A DNA stretch of 49,128 nt from Pseudomonas syringae (GTDB taxonomy: Bacteria > Pseudomonadota > Gammaproteobacteria > Pseudomonadales > Pseudomonadaceae), in the NCBI RefSeq assembly GCF_021605415.1, contig NZ_WKEQ01000037.1, positions 1-49,128 on the forward strand, given 5' to 3'. Of this stretch, positions 1 to 8,145 are shown in pieces. A program made the position numbers and the translations under genes. Each line of letters opens with the position of its first letter. Position 1 is the stretch's first letter. Below the pieces are notes generated by a model. That model was not told the DNA's origin. It searched no databases and saw nothing but the letters and a program-made list of their open reading frames with translations.

Positions 1-1540
1 CATGGTCGATCCAGACAACCTCGTCACCGTCGATGTCCAGACGATGGGCCAGCGAATGGCTCCAGCCGAAACCAAGCCCTGCATCAATCTCGGCCGCGCT
101 GCTTCGATACAGTCGGGTGAAGGCAAACGGCAACACCCCATCCAGCGTGCCATCGGTGAGCGTCAGCAGTTCTTCGCCCGTGACCATCGACACCGGGCAG
201 CCGTTGGTGCAGGTCAGCGGCGCGCAGTCGGCACTGTCGCCGTTGGGGTTTTTCGCTTGATCGGGCGCATCATCGCGGGGTTCATGACGCTCGATGCGGG
301 TCATGTTGTGAGACTTGTCACGCGCGATAGTCGCTGGATTGGTCACCGAAAGCTCGGCTGAATCAGCCTTGCGCACCAACAGAGGGATCGCAGGCGTAGG
401 CCTCAGCGGTGCCTGACGCGCATTGACCATCAACGGTTTCAACGCGCCCGCATGGGCCGTCAAATCGGGCGCGGAAGTCCGCGCAGCCAAGCGCAGCGCC
501 GACGCCGCCAGCCATTCCCGGGCCCGGGGCGATCTGACTTTGTTCAGCACTTTGCCGCTCAGCCGCAGTGGCACGCCCATGCCAGCGCTCACGCTGGTCA
601 GCAGAAAACCGATCAGCAGTTCAACCCGAACTTCGGCTATCACTTCGGCCACATGCTGCGGCGGCAACATCTTCAACCAACTGGTAAACGCGGCGAGGTG
701 GATGAACAGCGACGGTTCATCACTGAGCATCAACAGGCCATTGGCGATGGCTTCGTCAGAGGCCTGGAGCAATGCTTGAAGATCCGCGTCGCTCAGGTAT
801 TGCAGCAGTTTTTCGCTGTTGGCCTGCAAATCCGCGAGGAGGGCATACAGCTGTTTCACGTCATCCCAAATGCCATTCAGCGCATTTTCAAAGCCGCGCC
901 AGTCGGCCTGTTGCAACTGCCCGTAACGATCCAGAAAACCGGAGCTGGAAAATTCTTTCCACTGGGGCGCAAAGCTTTTCCATTCTTCAAGCAGCCACGC
1001 TTCAAGCCCGGCGACAAGGCCTTGGTAGGAGTCATGCAGCGCTTTGACATGGGCGGTGGAGACGTCGGGAAAGAAGGTAATGCGATAACGCTGATGACGA
1101 GCACATCCGGCCATTTCGAGAATGCCGCTCGGGCCGATCCTGGCGTGGACAGGTTCGCCGAGGGTCAATACACCGCCGTCGTCGGCGATGACCTGTTCGA
1201 GCATCACCGGCGTATCGCCGATCGGCACAAACCGTGCGGCTTCGAACATGTGTACCAGCGTCAGTGACCCACTGGCCGAACACATGGCCACCGAGGAACT
1301 GACCGGTTTGTTTTGGCTGATCGGGGCGCTGAGGCGAACGTCGTTGCCGACCTTGAACACCTGCTCGATATCCAGCGCCGACCCCGTCCAGAACTGCTCG
1401 GCCCAATTGTCATAGGTGTTCAAGCACAAGCGGAACTCCGCCAGCAAGCTCTCGATATCAGGCTGGTCGGGATCCATGGCGGCGACTACCAGCAAGCCGA
1501 TGCTGTTGTTCAGGGCCAAAAGCTGGTCGGGTTTGTACAT
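1..1540 (-). CDS. Rhs-family polymorphic toxin, N-terminal part (runs off the left edge)
   Basis: About 513 codons are present and the gene continues beyond base 1. The ATG at 1540 is preceded three codons upstream by an in-frame TGA, so the start is well bounded, although no strong ribosome site is visible. The product begins MYKPDQLLALNNSIGLLV. It has a roughly 300-residue N-terminal region that I do not recognise, a hydrophobic stretch near residues 295-315 (LLIGFLLTSVSAGMGV), and a proline/charge-rich linker. The last part matches the DUF6531-type entry of Rhs repeat proteins (CTNGCPVSMVTGEELL, then FTRLYRSS and GFGWSHSLAHRLDIDGDEV). In this family a long YD-repeat shell encloses a C-terminal toxin, often delivered by type VI secretion, but the repeats, toxin and immunity gene lie outside the window. 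The Rhs call is confident; the delivery route is inferred. Confidence 0.85.
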   Translation of the reverse strand, partial: MYKPDQLLALNNSIGLLVVAAMDPDQPDIESLLAEFRLCLNTYDNWAEQFWTGSALDIEQVFKVGNDVRLSAPISQNKPVSSSVAMCSASGSLTLVHMFEAARFVPIGDTPVMLEQVIADDGGVLTLGEPVHARIGPSGILEMAGCARHQRYRITFFPDVSTAHVKALHDSYQGLVAGLEAWLLEEWKSFAPQWKEFSSSGFLDRYGQLQQADWRGFENALNGIWDDVKQLYALLADLQANSEKLLQYLSDADLQALLQASDEAIANGLLMLSDEPSLFIHLAAFTSWLKMLPPQHVAEVIAEVRVELLIGFLLTSVSAGMGVPLRLSGKVLNKVRSPRAREWLAASALRLAARTSAPDLTAHAGALKPLMVNARQAPLRPTPAIPLLVRKADSAELSVTNPATIARDKSHNMTRIERHEPRDDAPDQAKNPNGDSADCAPLTCTNGCPVSMVTGEELLTLTDGTLDGVLPFAFTRLYRSSAAEIDAGLGFGWSHSLAHRLDIDGDEVVWIDH

Positions 1541-1669
1541 CCGCAGTCACTCGCGCCAATCAATGAAGAGGCGAGAGACTTTGCAAGGGATCAAAAAAGA
1601 AAGAAGTCGGGTAAAGAGACGGTGTTTGTAGGGCGATTCGCTAAATGTACTTCTCGATGTGGAAACGGA

Positions 1670-1698
1670 GAAAACAGTGGCGAGGACGACCTCGCCAC
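1670..1698 (-). terminator. Rho-independent terminator behind the DgcA-like gene
   Basis: A perfect 9-bp stem (GTGGCGAGG / CCTCGCCAC, 1677-1685 and 1690-1698) with a 4-nt loop lies just past the stop at 1710. On the minus strand it is followed by a short T-rich run (TGTTTTC). The T-tract is weak, so the terminator is likely but not certain. Confidence 0.6.
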
Positions 1699-1709
1699 AT
1701 CACTAGGGG

Positions 1710-3746
1710 CTAGAGGTCTTTGACAAGCCGCAACGCATCGTAAATCGCCGCATGGGTATTACGCGCCGCCACGGCATCGCCAATGCGGAACAACTGAAAG
1801 CGGCCCTGCGGATTGGTGATCATGTTTTGCGCATTGCCCGCGATCAAGTCGTGCTGCTCCACCGCGCCGCCATTGCTCGAATGCGGACGAAGATCGAAAT
1901 ACAGGTCATCCAGCGGAATCGTGCCGTGGTTGATCACAACTTGGTCGACGACCCGTTGTTTGTTCACCTTGCCGTAATCACTGCCGAAGATTGCGACGAG
2001 ACGGCCATCGCGTTTCTCCACGGCGTCGACGCGGTAGGTGACGGTGAACGTGACGTCCAGATCCTGCAGGCTGCGCATGTAGGGTACCAGGTTCATGGCC
2101 ATGACTTCGGGGGAAAACGCGCGATCCGGGGTGACGATTTCCACGGTCGCGCCACTGTTGGCGATGACTTCGGCGGCCTGAAGTGCGGCGTGGTCGCCGG
2201 CGTCGTCGAAGATCAGTACCTGACGGCCCGGCTTGACGTCCCCGGAAATGATGTCCCAGGTCGATACGACGAGTTCGTTACCGTGGCTCAGCACCTCGGT
2301 GTGGGGCAGGCCGCCCGTAGCGACGATGACCACGTCCGGTTCATGGGCGAGCACCGTGTCGGCTTCGGCCCATGTATTGAAATGGAACTTGACCCCGAGC
2401 CGTTCGCACTGGGCCATGCGCCAGTCGATGATGCTGATCATCTCGCGGCGGCGCTCGCTCTGGGCGGTCAGGCGGATCTGTCCGCCGGGCTGGTCGGCGG
2501 CTTCCAGCACGGTCACGTCATGGCCGCGTTCGCCCGCGACGCGCGCCGCTTCAAGTCCCGCCGGGCCGGTGCCGATCACCAGCACCTTGCGCTTGAGCGG
2601 CGCTTTGGGAATCTCGTGGGGCATGGTGGTTTCGCGGCCGGTCGCGGCGTTGTGAATGCAGTACGCGGCGCCGCCCTGATAGATGCGGTCCAGGCAATAG
2701 TTGGCGCCGACGCAGGGGCGGATGTCCTCTTCGCGTTTCTCGATGATTTTGCGCACGATGTGCGGATCGGTCATGTGCGCGCGGGTCATGCCGACCATGT
2801 CGACCTTGCCTGAGGCAACCGCATAGCGCGCGGTGGCGACGTCTGGAATCTTCGCGGCGTGGAAGGTCGGAAAACCGGTGGCGGAACGGATCTCGCCGGC
2901 GAAATCCAGATGCGGCGAGTTGCGCATGCCCTGGATCGGGATGACATCAGTGAGCCCGGCATCGGTGTCGATATGGCCGCGTACGACGTTGAGAAAGTCC
3001 ACCAGCCCGCTGTCTTTGAGCATGTGGGAAATCTGCATGCCTTCGCTGGCGTTGAAGCCGCCGGGCAGTGCTTCATCGCCGGTATAGCGCACGCCGAGCA
3101 GGAAGTCCTCGCCGACCCGTTGACGAATGCCGCGCAGAACGTCGAAAGTGAAGCGCATGCGATTTTCCAGCGAGCCGCCGTAAGGGCCGTCAAGTTCGTT
3201 GGTCAACGGTGACCAGAACTGATCCATCAAATGCCCGTAAGCCTGAAGTTCCAGACCGTCCATGCCCGCCGCTTTCATGCGTTCGGCGGCATCGACGTAA
3301 TCCTTGATGATGCGGTCGATGTCCCAGTCTTCCATTTTTTTCGGGAAGGAACGGTGCGCCGCCTCGCGGTGATGCGAGGGCGAGACTACCGGCAGCCAGT
3401 CGGCCTTGTCCCAGCGCGTGCGACGGCCCAGGTGGGTCAACTGGATCATCACGGCGGCACCGTGTTCGTGGCACTCGTCAGTCAGGTCTTTGAGCCATTT
3501 GACCACTTCGTCCTGGTAGGCAAGGACGTTGTTGAACACTGGCGGACTGTCGCGCGAAACCGCCGCGGAGCCAGCGGTCATGGTCAGCGCGACGCCGGCC
3601 TTGGCCCGTTCGACATGGTAGGCGCGATACAAATCCTTGGGCATGCCGTCGACCGGATAGGCCGGTTCGTGGGACGTGGTGATGATCCGGTTTCTGAGGG
3701 TCAGGTGTTTGATCTTATAGGGCTGCAGCAAGGGATCGCTGGACAT
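1710..3746 (-). CDS. DgcA-like FMN/FAD iron-sulfur oxidoreductase (N-demethylase family)
   Basis: A 678-residue protein of the trimethylamine dehydrogenase / 2,4-dienoyl-CoA reductase family, closest in look to dimethylglycine demethylase subunit DgcA of Pseudomonas. Residues 1-340 form the FMN TIM barrel (PLLQPYKIKHLTLRNRI start, NELDGPYGGSLENR). An iron-sulfur segment follows, then a Rossmann FAD/NAD part (VLVIGTGPAGLEAA near 390). The cluster motif is C345-x5-C351-x11-C363; the position of the second Cys of trimethylamine dehydrogenase is Ala. I chose ATG 3746 (MSSDPLLQPY) over the upstream ATG at 3788 because it fits the family start and has GGAG upstream. No dgcB-like partner is adjacent. 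It is divergent from a betaine-type binding protein, so the substrate is probably an N-methylated amino acid or betaine such as dimethylglycine or N-methylproline; this is inference. Confidence 0.85.
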   Translation of the reverse strand: MSSDPLLQPYKIKHLTLRNRIITTSHEPAYPVDGMPKDLYRAYHVERAKAGVALTMTAGSAAVSRDSPPVFNNVLAYQDEVVKWLKDLTDECHEHGAAVMIQLTHLGRRTRWDKADWLPVVSPSHHREAAHRSFPKKMEDWDIDRIIKDYVDAAERMKAAGMDGLELQAYGHLMDQFWSPLTNELDGPYGGSLENRMRFTFDVLRGIRQRVGEDFLLGVRYTGDEALPGGFNASEGMQISHMLKDSGLVDFLNVVRGHIDTDAGLTDVIPIQGMRNSPHLDFAGEIRSATGFPTFHAAKIPDVATARYAVASGKVDMVGMTRAHMTDPHIVRKIIEKREEDIRPCVGANYCLDRIYQGGAAYCIHNAATGRETTMPHEIPKAPLKRKVLVIGTGPAGLEAARVAGERGHDVTVLEAADQPGGQIRLTAQSERRREMISIIDWRMAQCERLGVKFHFNTWAEADTVLAHEPDVVIVATGGLPHTEVLSHGNELVVSTWDIISGDVKPGRQVLIFDDAGDHAALQAAEVIANSGATVEIVTPDRAFSPEVMAMNLVPYMRSLQDLDVTFTVTYRVDAVEKRDGRLVAIFGSDYGKVNKQRVVDQVVINHGTIPLDDLYFDLRPHSSNGGAVEQHDLIAGNAQNMITNPQGRFQLFRIGDAVAARNTHAAIYDALRLVKDL

Positions 3747-3804
3747 GGCGGGTGCGCTCCAAGGGTGGGCTTCATCAGGCTCGGCCACTTGAAATTAGGG
3801 TAAC

Positions 3805-3842
3805 TGTACATGTGTGTCAATGGTGGCTGACATACATGTACA
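3805..3842. promoter_or_regulatory. 38-bp inverted repeat, operator between divergent genes
   Basis: The left arm 3805-3819 (TGTACATGTGTGTCA) and right arm 3828-3842 (TGACATACATGTACA) match as an inverted repeat at 14 of 15 positions around an 8-nt spacer. The site lies 59 bp upstream of the DgcA-like start and about 158 bp upstream of the binding-protein start. Its size and symmetry suggest a dimeric or tetrameric regulator; no regulator gene is adjacent, so the binder is unknown. Confidence 0.7.
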
Positions 3843-3999
3843 TTTTGCTTGCGCTGTACGCTGCCTGCGCATAAGATCGGCACACAAGGAGAAGGGCTAT
3901 TGGTCGATCGGGCCACCCGCAAGGCTGCACTTTTTGCGACCGCAAGGCCGTTCACATTAAGAAAAACCTGCCAATAACAACCCAACAGGAAGACGCTTG

Positions 4000-4905
4000 A
4001 TGAACGCTCATTCGACGAATCGAAAAAGACTCCGCACCTGCCTGGCCGGTGTAGTACTCGCCGCCAGTGCTACGCTGGTGCACGCCGCTGACCCCACGCC
4101 TGTGCGAATTGGCTGGGTCAACTGGTCCGACACCGAAATCACCGTCAAACTCGCCACCAAAGCCCTCGAAGATCACCTCAAACAGCCGGTCAAACTGGTC
4201 ATGGCCGACATCGGCATTCAGTTCCAGGCACTGGCCAACGGCAACATCGACATGATCCCGATGGTCTGGCTGCCGAGCACGCACAAAGCCTTCTACGACA
4301 AGTATCGCGACCGTCTCGAAGACCTCGGCGTGCTCTACGAAGGGCGAATCGGCATGGCCGTGCCGACGTCGATTCCGGTCAGCGAAATTGCCAGCGTCGA
4401 AGATCTAAACAAGCCCGGTATTCGCGACAAATTCGACGGCAAGATTCTCACCTCAGAAGTGGGCAACGGTCAGTACAAGCTCACCGTCAAAGCGATCGAC
4501 GAGTACAAACTGGCCGGCTACAAACTGGTGGCGTCGTCTGAAACCGGCATGCTCAACGAACTGGATCGCAACAACAAACGCGACAAGTGGTCACTGGTCA
4601 ATGCCTGGAGCCCGCACTGGATGTTCTCCAAATGGTCGCTGCGTTATCTCGATGATCCGAAGGGCATCTTCGGCGGCGCCGAGCAGATTCATGCGATGGG
4701 GCGCAAAGGCTTCACTCAGGAGTTTCCCCAGGTGGCGTCTTTCTTTGCGCACTACTCAATCCCTCAGGCTGACCTTGAAGCGCTGATGATGCAGGCGCGG
4801 CAGACGTCGTCGGACGAGGCGGTGTCGGCATATTACGCGGCGAACAAACCACGTTTTGAGGCGATGTTCGAAGCCGGGCAAACCGTGGGGAGTCGCGCGC
4901 CTTAG
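4000..4905 (+). CDS. Glycine-betaine/choline-type ABC transporter periplasmic binding protein (orphan)
   Basis: A 301-residue protein with an N-terminal signal peptide (KRLRTCLAGVVLAASATLVHA, cleavage near ADPTP) and an OpuAC/ProX-type binding domain. Trp-rich positions typical of quaternary-amine cages are visible (GWVNWSDTE, MVWLPSTH, NAWSPHWMFSKW). ATG 4000 is used because AGGAAG precedes it; a TTG lies directly upstream. No permease or ATPase gene is adjacent. In Pseudomonas the core transporter CbcWV is known to use several separately encoded binding proteins (CbcX, BetX, CaiX), and this one may work the same way. Divergence from the DgcA-like demethylase suggests the ligand is a betaine fed to that enzyme. 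The family is clear; the ligand is inferred. Confidence 0.85.
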   Translation: MNAHSTNRKRLRTCLAGVVLAASATLVHAADPTPVRIGWVNWSDTEITVKLATKALEDHLKQPVKLVMADIGIQFQALANGNIDMIPMVWLPSTHKAFYDKYRDRLEDLGVLYEGRIGMAVPTSIPVSEIASVEDLNKPGIRDKFDGKILTSEVGNGQYKLTVKAIDEYKLAGYKLVASSETGMLNELDRNNKRDKWSLVNAWSPHWMFSKWSLRYLDDPKGIFGGAEQIHAMGRKGFTQEFPQVASFFAHYSIPQADLEALMMQARQTSSDEAVSAYYAANKPRFEAMFEAGQTVGSRAP

Positions 4906-5007
4906 GTGAATGCCTGGCGAACGGGATAGCATGGTCGGCCGACGCATCCGACATACTGATGTCGAAGCCGATCTGCTGTGGCAGACCACGCACATGCAGC
5001 TGAGTCT

Positions 5008-6339
5008 TTAAAACCGCCCCGTCAGCGGGTACTCCACGGCTAGACGAATCTGATCGCCATCCAGCTCAGCCTGCGCCGTGTTACCCCGATGCATATTGTG
5101 ACGAAGGGAAAACGTCGTGCCTTTGGCGCTGCCGCTTTGCACGACGTACCGCGCCTCAAGATCACGTTCCCAGTGCTTACCGCCCTCGCCATAACCCAGA
5201 TAAGCGTAGCCTCCGCGCGGGTCAACATGGCTGCCATCGATCTGGCTGCCGCGCACATAGAGCGCAGTCAAAACCAGCCCCGGCACGCCAACCGTGGTCG
5301 CATTGAAGTCATATCGCGCTTGCCAGGACTGCTCGTTCGGCGCGTTGAAGTCCGACATCTGCACGGCGTTGCCGAGGAAGATTGCGCCGCGAGTGACGTA
5401 GTCGAACGGCGTGTCGCCATCCACTTTCTGGTACCCGAGGGTCACGCTGTGCGGGCCTTGTGCGTAGGTCGACAACAGACTCCACGTGGTGTTGTCGATT
5501 TGTCCCGACAGTGCTTTGCCGGTGTCGGTGGTGCGGTAGAGGTTGAGGTCGAAACTCAGCGAGCGCCGGTCATCCAGCGGTTGAATGAACGTGGCGCCGA
5601 GGTAGTGCTCGTTCCAGGTGTCTTCGTAGCGCGAGGTGTAAAGGCTCGTGGTGAAATTTTTGCTCGGGGTGTACACCATGCCGGCGAGGTCAAAAGTGTT
5701 GCCTTGCACGCCGTTGGAATAATTCACGACGAAGCCTTGGTCGTGGCTGCTGGCATTGCGGTCGGTGCTTTCGTTGAAGTGCCCGGCGACCAGTTTCAGC
5801 GAGTCGATTTCGTGGCTGGTGAGGAACAGTCCGGTGGCGGTTTCCGGTAACAGGCGGCTGTCGGAAGAGCTGAACACCGGCGTCTTCACGCGTTGTTCAC
5901 CCATCGATAGAACGGTCGAGGACACGCGTAGCTTCACCGCTGCGCCGCCACGGCTGTATTCGTCTTTCGGATGCCCGTCATTGTCCAGGCCGAGCAACCG
6001 CGCCTTGCCCGCTCGGCCGCCGCCGCTGTCCAGTTGCGCGCCGAAATAGGCGTGTGCGTCGACACCCACGCCGACCAACCCTTGAGTGAATCCCGACTGA
6101 TAAGTGCCCATCAAACCGTAGGCCCACTCCTCGGCATAACCGTTGCGCTCGGATCGCGGCTTATAGGCGTTGCGCGCGCCGCTGTTGCTGGCGCCGTTGC
6201 GGTATTCGCGGTTGTCGTAGACGGTGCGGTTGAGCACGCTCCAGGTGCTGTCTTCAATAAAGCCTTCGGCGCTGGTCTGTACCGATGAGCAGAGCAGGGC
6301 GCCCGCCAGCGGCAGGGTCAAGGATGAATTCCGCATCAT
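5008..6339 (-). CDS. OprD-family outer-membrane porin, last gene of the cobalamin-riboswitch operon
   Basis: A 443-residue porin with signal peptide (MMRNSSLTLPLAGALLCSSVQTSAEG) and the OprD start pattern (FIEDSTWSVLNRTVYDNREYRNG). It shows alternating beta-strand sequence throughout and ends in Phe (YPLTGRF), as expected for BAM-assembled barrels. OprD-family channels carry small specific solutes across the outer membrane. ATG ATG at 6339 has GGAG five bases upstream. The start is only 19 bp after the stop of the ABC ATPase gene, so it is very probably co-transcribed with the vitamin B12-type transporter under the riboswitch at 9315-9485. That is unusual, because B12 uptake normally uses a TonB-dependent receptor. 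A role in taking up a small B12-related solute or cobalt chelate is possible but unproven. Confidence 0.88.
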   Translation of the reverse strand: MMRNSSLTLPLAGALLCSSVQTSAEGFIEDSTWSVLNRTVYDNREYRNGASNSGARNAYKPRSERNGYAEEWAYGLMGTYQSGFTQGLVGVGVDAHAYFGAQLDSGGGRAGKARLLGLDNDGHPKDEYSRGGAAVKLRVSSTVLSMGEQRVKTPVFSSSDSRLLPETATGLFLTSHEIDSLKLVAGHFNESTDRNASSHDQGFVVNYSNGVQGNTFDLAGMVYTPSKNFTTSLYTSRYEDTWNEHYLGATFIQPLDDRRSLSFDLNLYRTTDTGKALSGQIDNTTWSLLSTYAQGPHSVTLGYQKVDGDTPFDYVTRGAIFLGNAVQMSDFNAPNEQSWQARYDFNATTVGVPGLVLTALYVRGSQIDGSHVDPRGGYAYLGYGEGGKHWERDLEARYVVQSGSAKGTTFSLRHNMHRGNTAQAELDGDQIRLAVEYPLTGRF

Positions 6340-6358
6340 TAAAACTCCGTAAACAGAA

Positions 6359-7132
6359 TCACGTCGGGCGCAAACGCAGAATCTGCGCTCCATCGAAAGG
6401 GTCGGTCAGGTAGTGCGCCTGCACGCCGAAGGTGTCGTGCAAACGTTGCGGCGTCAGCACGTCGAAGGGCTTGCCGAGAGCGACCAGGCGACCGCGCTCC
6501 AGTACGGCGAGGCGGTCACAGGTCAGGGCTTGATTGAGGTCATGCAGGGCGATCAGCGTGGTCACCGGCAAGGACTGCACTTGCTGCAGAATCGCCAGTT
6601 GATGCTGGATGTCCAGATGATTGGTCGGCTCGTCGAGCAAGAGGATTTGCGGTCGCTGTGCCAGCGCCCTGGCGATGTGCACGCGCTGGCGTTCACCGCC
6701 GGAAAGGCTGCGCCAGGTGCGACGGGCAAGGTGCGTCGCGTCGACATCGCTCAGGGCCTGGCGGACGATGGCGTCGTCTTCCGGCGACCACGGGCTCAGT
6801 GCCGACAGCCAGGGCGTACGGCCCAGCGCGACGGCGTCGAATACGCCGATGCTGTCGTCGGTGTCGGCTTGTTGTTCGACCACTGCCAGGCGTTGGGCGA
6901 TGCTTCGCCGTGACAATTTGGCCAGGCGTTGTCCTTCCAGACGCACCTCGCCGTTGGCGGGCGGGCGCAATCCGGCAAGCAGTTTGAGCAGCGTGGATTT
7001 GCCCGAGCCATTCGGGCCGACGATGCCAAGGGTTTCGCCGCGTCGAACGTCAAGGCTGACGCCCACCAGCAACTCGGCATCGCGGATCTTGAACGTTAGG
7101 TCACGGCAACTCAGAACGCCGGGATCACTCAT
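6359..7132 (-). CDS. BtuD-type ABC transporter ATP-binding protein
   Basis: A 257-residue FecE/BtuD-family ATPase with Walker A (GPNGSGKSTLLK), Q-loop region (AVVEQQADTDD), signature LSGGERQRVHIARAL, Walker B (ILLLDEPTNHLD) and switch His (LIALHDLNQAL). It energises import of a cobalamin-, cobinamide- or metal-chelate-type substrate with the permease and binding protein upstream. The ATG at 7132 overlaps the permease stop (ATGA), indicating translational coupling. A longer reading frame extends upstream but overlaps the permease gene and is not used. Riboswitch context favours a corrinoid or cobalt-related substrate over ferric siderophore. Confidence 0.9.
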   Translation of the reverse strand: MSDPGVLSCRDLTFKIRDAELLVGVSLDVRRGETLGIVGPNGSGKSTLLKLLAGLRPPANGEVRLEGQRLAKLSRRSIAQRLAVVEQQADTDDSIGVFDAVALGRTPWLSALSPWSPEDDAIVRQALSDVDATHLARRTWRSLSGGERQRVHIARALAQRPQILLLDEPTNHLDIQHQLAILQQVQSLPVTTLIALHDLNQALTCDRLAVLERGRLVALGKPFDVLTPQRLHDTFGVQAHYLTDPFDGAQILRLRPT

Positions 7133-8145
7133 CTCGCGTTTCTCCGGCCAATGAGAATCAGCGCAAAAACCGGCGCGCCGACCAGTGCCGTGACCACACC
7201 CACCGGGATCACCTGACCTTTGATGAGCGTGCGCGACAGCACGTCCGCAGCAATCAAAAACAGCGCGCCCCCCAGCGCACTGGCCGGCAGCAATCGCGCA
7301 TGACCGGTGCCCAGCAACAGGCGAGCAGCATGAGGAATCACCAGCCCGACGAAGCCGATCGAACCCACTATCGACACCATCACCGCCGTCACCAGCGCTG
7401 CACAACCGATCAACACGATTTGCACGCGGCGCACTGCAATGCCCAGCGACGCCGCCGAATCCGTGCCAAAGGTGAACGCATCCAGCGCCCGTCGATGCCA
7501 CAGACACACGGCGAGACCGAACAGCGCCACCGGCACCGCCAGCCACACTGACGGCCAGCGCACGCCGCTGAGGTTGCCGAGCAACCAGAACATAATCCCG
7601 CGTGCCTGTTCCGAACTGGCCGATTTGGTGATGAGAAACGCGGTCAGCGCATTGAACAGCTGCGAGCCAGCAATGCCCGCGAGAATGATCTGCCCGGCTC
7701 CGCTGGAGGAACCGCTGGCCCGCGCCAACAAAATCACCAAGGCAAACGCGGCAATTGCGCCGACGAAGGCGCCGGCCGATAGCGTAATCGCCCCCGCGCC
7801 GACTCCGAGCAATGCCACCATCACCGCGCCGGTCGACGCGCCGGCGGAAATGCCCAGCAGATAGGGATCGGCCAGCGGGTTGCGCAACAGCGATTGCAGA
7901 ATCACCCCGCAGGTCGCCAGGCCCGCACCGCACGCGGCGGCCACCAGCGCACGGGTGAGGCGGTAGTTCCAGACGATGCCTTCGTCGATAGGGTCGAGCA
8001 CATGACCGGCCGCCCACAGCTTGTTCGCCAGTACCTGAAACACTACGCCGGGTTCAATCGGCGTCTCACCAATAGTCACGCCGGCGAGCACGGCGATCAG
8101 CAATGTCGTGACGGCAAGGACGATACGCAGTAAACGGTGGGTCAT
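7129..8145 (-). CDS. BtuC/FecCD-type ABC transporter permease
   Basis: A 338-residue integral membrane protein of the FecCD/BtuC family with about ten hydrophobic segments. Hallmarks are the N-terminal membrane anchor, LTRALVAAACGAGLATCGVI, NPLADPYLLGISAGAS and SIGFVGLVIPHAARLL, the last being the cytoplasmic loop that contacts the ATPase. It forms the membrane channel of the importer. The ATG at 8145 overlaps the stop of the binding-protein gene at 8142, and its stop overlaps the ATPase start, so binding protein, permease and ATPase are a coupled operon. Confidence 0.92.
   Translation of the reverse strand: MTHRLLRIVLAVTTLLIAVLAGVTIGETPIEPGVVFQVLANKLWAAGHVLDPIDEGIVWNYRLTRALVAAACGAGLATCGVILQSLLRNPLADPYLLGISAGASTGAVMVALLGVGAGAITLSAGAFVGAIAAFALVILLARASGSSSGAGQIILAGIAGSQLFNALTAFLITKSASSEQARGIMFWLLGNLSGVRWPSVWLAVPVALFGLAVCLWHRRALDAFTFGTDSAASLGIAVRRVQIVLIGCAALVTAVMVSIVGSIGFVGLVIPHAARLLLGTGHARLLPASALGGALFLIAADVLSRTLIKGQVIPVGVVTALVGAPVFALILIGRRNAR

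Noticed and set aside
1..1700. Several plus-strand open frames (2-361, 452-1267, 1313-1723)
   Set aside because: All lie opposite the partial Rhs gene, whose minus-strand translation is clearly the real one.
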